A stretch of 8,595 nt of DNA from Chloroflexota bacterium. Lineage in GTDB: Bacteria > Chloroflexota > Limnocylindria > Limnocylindrales > CSP1-4. Position 1 is the stretch's first letter. The number at the start of each line of letters is the position of its first letter. The DNA is taken from assembly GCA_021785115.1 (NCBI GenBank), contig JAJYGO010000144.1:1-8595 (forward strand). The letters run 5' to 3'. The position numbers and the translations under genes are program-made. Positions 6,091 to 8,595 of this stretch are shown here, in pieces. The notes below the pieces were generated by a model. That model had not been told where the DNA came from. It saw nothing but the letters and a program-made list of their open reading frames with translations, and ran no database searches.

Positions 6091-6095
6091 AGGAG
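6091..6095 (+). promoter_or_regulatory. Shine-Dalgarno for citrate synthase
   Basis: AGGAG lies 6 bases before the ATG at 6102. It decides that start over the in-frame TTG at 6084, which precedes the SD. Confidence 0.75.
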
Positions 6096-6101
6096 CAACC
6101 G

Positions 6102-7220
6102 ATGAGCGATCCCGCGTCGGCCCCGGCCGACACCCGCCCCTACTCCCCGGGCCTCGAGGGCGTCATCGCCGGCGAGACCTCCCTCTCGTTCATCGACGGC
6201 GAGCGCGGTCGGCTGCTGTACCGCGGCTACCCGATCGGCGAACTGGTCAAGAAGGGCTCCTTCGCGGCCGTGGCCGAGCTGCTCTGGACGGGCGAGTGGA
6301 ACCCGGCTGTGACGATGCCCTGCGAGCCGGCGTCGCCGGCGGTGGTCACCGCCCTGCGCGCGCTGCCCAGGACCGCACGACCGATGGACGCCCTGCGGAC
6401 GGCGGTGGCGGTGTGGGGCGCCGAGCACGACCCCGCCTGGCCCGCCACGCCTGAGCAGTCCCGCTCGCTGACGGCCTCGTCGCCCTCCGCGCTGGCCGCA
6501 TTCGCGCGGATCCGCCAGGGGCTCGACCCGGTGGCGCCCGACCCCGACCTCGACCTCGTCCCCGGCTTCCTCTACCAGCTCACCGGGCGGCCGCCTGCCA
6601 GGGAGGCGGCGCGAGCGCTCGACGCGTACTTCGTGGTCGGCGCTGAGCACGGATTCAACGCCTCGACCTTCGTCTGCCGGATCGTCACGTCGACGCGCGC
6701 TGACATCGCGTCGGCCGTGGGCGGGGCGATCGGCGCGCTCAAGGGGCCCCTCCACGGGGGCGCCCCGTCGGAGGTGGTCGAGCAGATCCACGAGGTGGGC
6801 TCGCCGGAGCGCGCCGAGGCATGGGTCCGCGACGCGCTCGACCGGAAGGTCCGGCTGATGGGCTTCGGGCACCGCATCTACCGCTCGTACGACCCCCGGG
6901 CGGCCGCCCTGCGCGAAGTCGCCCAGTCCATGACGCGCCAGCCCGAGTGGCTCGCCCTGGCGATCGCGGTCGAGGACGTGGCCCTGCGGGTGCTGGCGGA
7001 GAAGTACCCGGACCGGCCGCTGATGACCAACGTCGAGTACTACGCGGCGCCGGTGCTGATGGGGGTGGGCCTCACGCCGGACCTGTTCCCGGCGACGTTC
7101 GCCCTGGCGCGCCATGCTGGCTGGACGGCCCACGCGATCGAGCAGGGGGCCGCCAACCGGCTGATCCGGCCCGACGTGCGGTACATCGGGCCGGCCGAGC
7201 GGCACCTGCCGGGGGCGTGA
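6102..7220 (+). CDS. Citrate synthase (type I bacterial/archaeal length), possibly 2-methylcitrate synthase
   Basis: Condenses acetyl-CoA with oxaloacetate to form citrate, the entry to the TCA cycle. The product is 372 residues, as in short dimeric citrate synthases of the CitA/CitZ kind rather than the longer E. coli GltA. The N-terminal GLEGVIAGETSLSFIDG...LLYRGYPIGEL (about 18-50) is characteristic. Active-site elements are AEHGFNAST with His183 (oxaloacetate), GPLHGG with His218, FGHRIYR with His257 and NVEYYAAPVL with Glu312. The spacing 218-257-312 matches the family triad; the 55-residue gap equals that between pig His320 and Asp375. Glu replaces the usual catalytic Asp. GWTAHAIEQ near the C-terminus is conserved. 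The gene has its own candidate promoter and SD. Sequence alone cannot separate citrate from methylcitrate synthase, and no prp genes are nearby. Confidence 0.92.
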   Translation: MSDPASAPADTRPYSPGLEGVIAGETSLSFIDGERGRLLYRGYPIGELVKKGSFAAVAELLWTGEWNPAVTMPCEPASPAVVTALRALPRTARPMDALRTAVAVWGAEHDPAWPATPEQSRSLTASSPSALAAFARIRQGLDPVAPDPDLDLVPGFLYQLTGRPPAREAARALDAYFVVGAEHGFNASTFVCRIVTSTRADIASAVGGAIGALKGPLHGGAPSEVVEQIHEVGSPERAEAWVRDALDRKVRLMGFGHRIYRSYDPRAAALREVAQSMTRQPEWLALAIAVEDVALRVLAEKYPDRPLMTNVEYYAAPVLMGVGLTPDLFPATFALARHAGWTAHAIEQGAANRLIRPDVRYIGPAERHLPGA

Positions 7221-7230
7221 GGAGGCGGCG

Positions 7231-7243
7231 GGCCCCCTGGGCC
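7231..7243 (+). terminator. Short hairpin after citrate synthase
   Basis: GGCCC (7231-7235) pairs with GGGCC (7239-7243) around a 3-base loop, 10 bases after the stop. No T run follows. This is a minor structure that may be chance. Confidence 0.2.
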
Positions 7244-7374
7244 TCGCGAGCCCCGTTGTGGGTGTCCCGCCGGCCCACGTGCACCCGATCCGCTCCTGTC
7301 GCCCGTCAGGCGGCGGTCATCGAACGCGCCTGGCCCGTCTCGTGCTCGCCAGGTGCGGTCGATTCGCTGGTGCC

Positions 7375-7404
7375 GCCGCTGAGCGGTGAAAGGAGCGGCT
7401 TTCT
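7375..7404 (+). terminator. Hairpin with short T-rich tail in the citrate synthase-kinase gap
   Basis: GCCGCT (7375-7380) pairs with AGCGGC (7394-7399) around a 13-base loop and is followed by TTTCT (7400-7404), the only hairpin in the window with a T-rich tail. It lies 154 bases after the citrate synthase stop. The rest of the 254-base gap (7221-7474) shows no convincing gene; the frames open there have no family match I recognise. Confidence 0.3.
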
Positions 7405-7474
7405 GCGCACAGGCGCGGTGGGGCGGTCGGCGATACGAACGGATGCTCACCTTGACGCGCGCGATGATCACCGC

Positions 7475-8014
7475 ATGCCGCCCCCGATCGAGCTCCGCGT
7501 CCCAGACCCGTGCCTGGTGGTGCTGGTCGGTGCCGCGGGCGCCGGCAAGACGACCTTCGCTCGCCGCCACTTCGCGCCTGACGAGGTGCTCTCGTCTGAC
7601 CGATTCCGGGCGCTGATCGCCGGTGACCCGACGGACCAGCGGGCCTCGGCCCCGGCGTTCGCGGCCCTCCACCGGGCCCTTCGGCTGCGGCTCTCCCGCG
7701 GCCTCCTGACCGTTGTCGACGCGACGAGCGTCACGGCTGCTGACCGGCGGTCACTGCTGCGCGCGGCGGCAGAGGCCGGTGTCGAAGCCGTGGCGATCGT
7801 GCTGGACCTGCCGGAGGAGATCGTGCTGGCGCGCAACGGGGCCCGCGGCGGTCTGGCCGTCCCCGAGGAGGCGGTGCGCCGGCACCTGGCCCGTCTCGCG
7901 ATGTCCGGGCGCGGGCCGGGCCTGCGCGCCGAGGGCTTCGCGCGCGTGCTGGTGCTTCGCGAGCCGGCCGACGTCGACGCCGTGCGCGTGGTCCGCGTTG
8001 AGAGGTCCGGGTGA
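7475..8014 (+). CDS. P-loop nucleotide kinase (AAA_33 / polynucleotide-kinase-like)
   Basis: A 179-residue single-domain P-loop protein. The Walker A motif is GAAGAGKTT at 19-27. SDRFR at 41-45 fits the D-x-x-R motif (Asp42, Arg45) that in T4 polynucleotide kinase supplies the general base and substrate-binding Arg (Asp35/Arg38). TVVDATSV at 79-86 is the Walker B-like strand, and ARNGAR (119-124) resembles the Arg-bearing lid. The segment DPTDQRASAPAFAALHRAL is typical of the kinase domain of bacterial Pnkp (polynucleotide kinase-phosphatase), but no phosphatase or ligase domain follows, so it is a stand-alone kinase. The substrate could be a nucleic acid 5' end or a small molecule. The ATG at 7475 places the P-loop near the usual distance from the start; there is no SD. 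The frame is open far upstream only because of base composition. Its end is 20 bases from the convergent transporter. Confidence 0.82.
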   Translation: MPPPIELRVPDPCLVVLVGAAGAGKTTFARRHFAPDEVLSSDRFRALIAGDPTDQRASAPAFAALHRALRLRLSRGLLTVVDATSVTAADRRSLLRAAAEAGVEAVAIVLDLPEEIVLARNGARGGLAVPEEAVRRHLARLAMSGRGPGLRAEGFARVLVLREPADVDAVRVVRVERSG

Positions 8015-8034
8015 CGCCCAAGATGCCCGGGACG

Positions 8035-8595
8035 CTACCCCGTCGTCGTCCCGATCGCGATCAGCACGATCGCCACGACCGTGAGCACGATGCCCGCCAG
8101 GTGGCTTCGCGTCACCCGCTCCCGCAGCAGCGTGAGGGCGAGCAGCACGGTCGTCACCGGATAGAGCGACGAGAGGATCGTCGCGACGGAGAGCGCGCCC
8201 ACCTGGGCCGCGCCGATGAACGCGACGTTGCCCGCCATGTCCAGCACGCCCACCACCGACAGTCGGGCCACGTCGCCGCGCCGCATCCGCCAGGGCTGGC
8301 GCCAGAGGATGATCAGGGACACGAGCGCGACGGCCTGCACGAGCCGAAGGACCACGAGCGGGGCGAACTGGCCGGCATTCGACAGCTGCCCGATGCAGAT
8401 GTTGAACCCGCCGATGGCGACCCCGGCGAGGAGCGCCCACTGGACGCCGGACGGGCGGTCCGTCTGGTGGCCGGGCGCCCGCGTCACCAGCACCACGGCC
8501 AGCAGCGCGATGACGATCCCGATGATGGTCGCGGTGGTGGGCACGCCCTCGGTGACGAACCCGACCACGACCGGCACAACTGCCCCCACGACCCC
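8035..8595 (-). CDS. EamA/DMT family transporter, C-terminal part (5' end outside window)
   Basis: The minus-strand frame ends at the TAG complement of 8035-8037 and stays open to the right edge, so 186 C-terminal codons of a protein usually near 290-300 residues are visible. EamA proteins are inner-membrane drug/metabolite exporters with two five-helix repeats. The visible part begins in the last helices of repeat 1 (FVTEGVPTTATIIGIVIALLAVVLV region), then has a polar linker (TRAPGHQTDRPSG). The five helices of repeat 2 follow: WALLAGVAIGGFNICIGQ, LVVLRLVQAVALVSLIIL, LSVVGVLDMAGNVAFIGAAQ, ATILSSLYPVTTVLLALTLL and LAGIVLTVVAIVLIAIG. LYPVTTVLLALTLLRERVT is the hallmark 'P....l....l.E' segment near the end of EamA repeats. 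The GTG at 8589 is internal, not the start. The substrate cannot be inferred. It converges on the kinase gene with 20 bases between them. Confidence 0.88.
   Translation of the reverse strand, partial: GVVGAVVPVVVGFVTEGVPTTATIIGIVIALLAVVLVTRAPGHQTDRPSGVQWALLAGVAIGGFNICIGQLSNAGQFAPLVVLRLVQAVALVSLIILWRQPWRMRRGDVARLSVVGVLDMAGNVAFIGAAQVGALSVATILSSLYPVTTVLLALTLLRERVTRSHLAGIVLTVVAIVLIAIGTTTG

Noticed and set aside
6084..6101. TTG at 6084 as the citrate synthase start
   Set aside because: The SD AGGAG at 6091-6095 lies downstream of it and is correctly spaced for the ATG at 6102; the candidate promoter would also begin transcription at about 6084.
6821..7474. Extension of the kinase frame upstream into citrate synthase
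   Set aside because: It would overlap conserved citrate synthase codons in another frame. The translated extension is Arg/Gly/Pro-rich with no motif, and the P-loop is placed normally from ATG 7475.

Overview
This is a GC-rich (roughly 70% G+C) bacterial chromosomal window. A cluster of oxidative pentose phosphate pathway genes is followed by unrelated housekeeping and accessory genes. Third codon positions are almost all G or C, so most antisense open frames are artefacts of composition. A zwf-opcA-pgl block next to an E. coli-type rpiB, TANNNT-like -10 boxes placed almost on the start codon of some genes, and a mix of strong-SD and no-SD starts suggest Chloroflexota (for example Limnocylindria/Ellin6529-like) or a high-GC actinobacterium. 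This placement is an inference; no rRNA or marker gene is present to settle it.

Layout: 1-291 holds the 3' end of rpiB (ribose-5-phosphate isomerase B). Positions 292-682 are a 391-base non-coding stretch. It contains a hairpin just after rpiB, a 153-base imperfect palindrome built from four copies of a 19-base unit (361-513), a perfect 7-bp stem hairpin (544-563) and a candidate -10 box (594-599). Next come zwf (683-2512, with a Pro/Ala/Thr-rich N-terminal extension of about 118 residues), opcA (2497-3840, overlapping zwf by 16 bases behind a strong SD) and pgl (3920-4723). The pgl stop codon lies in the first of four perfect 15-base tandem repeats, each of which carries the same in-frame TGA.

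Downstream on the same strand are an alpha/beta hydrolase (4824-5654), a small GlsB/YeaQ/YmgE-type membrane protein (5738-5989), a short citrate synthase with Glu at the usual catalytic Asp position (6102-7220), and a stand-alone P-loop kinase resembling the kinase domain of polynucleotide kinase-phosphatase (7475-8014). A partial EamA/DMT transporter (8035-8595) lies on the minus strand and converges on the kinase gene.

How the genes work together: Zwf oxidises glucose-6-phosphate to 6-phosphogluconolactone and NADPH, OpcA assists Zwf assembly or activity, and Pgl hydrolyses the lactone. RpiB then interconverts ribulose-5-phosphate and ribose-5-phosphate. The decarboxylating step (Gnd) is not in the window. 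The other genes show no clear pathway link to this block. No CRISPR array, tRNA, rRNA or transposase was seen. The most unusual feature is the four-unit palindrome between rpiB and zwf.
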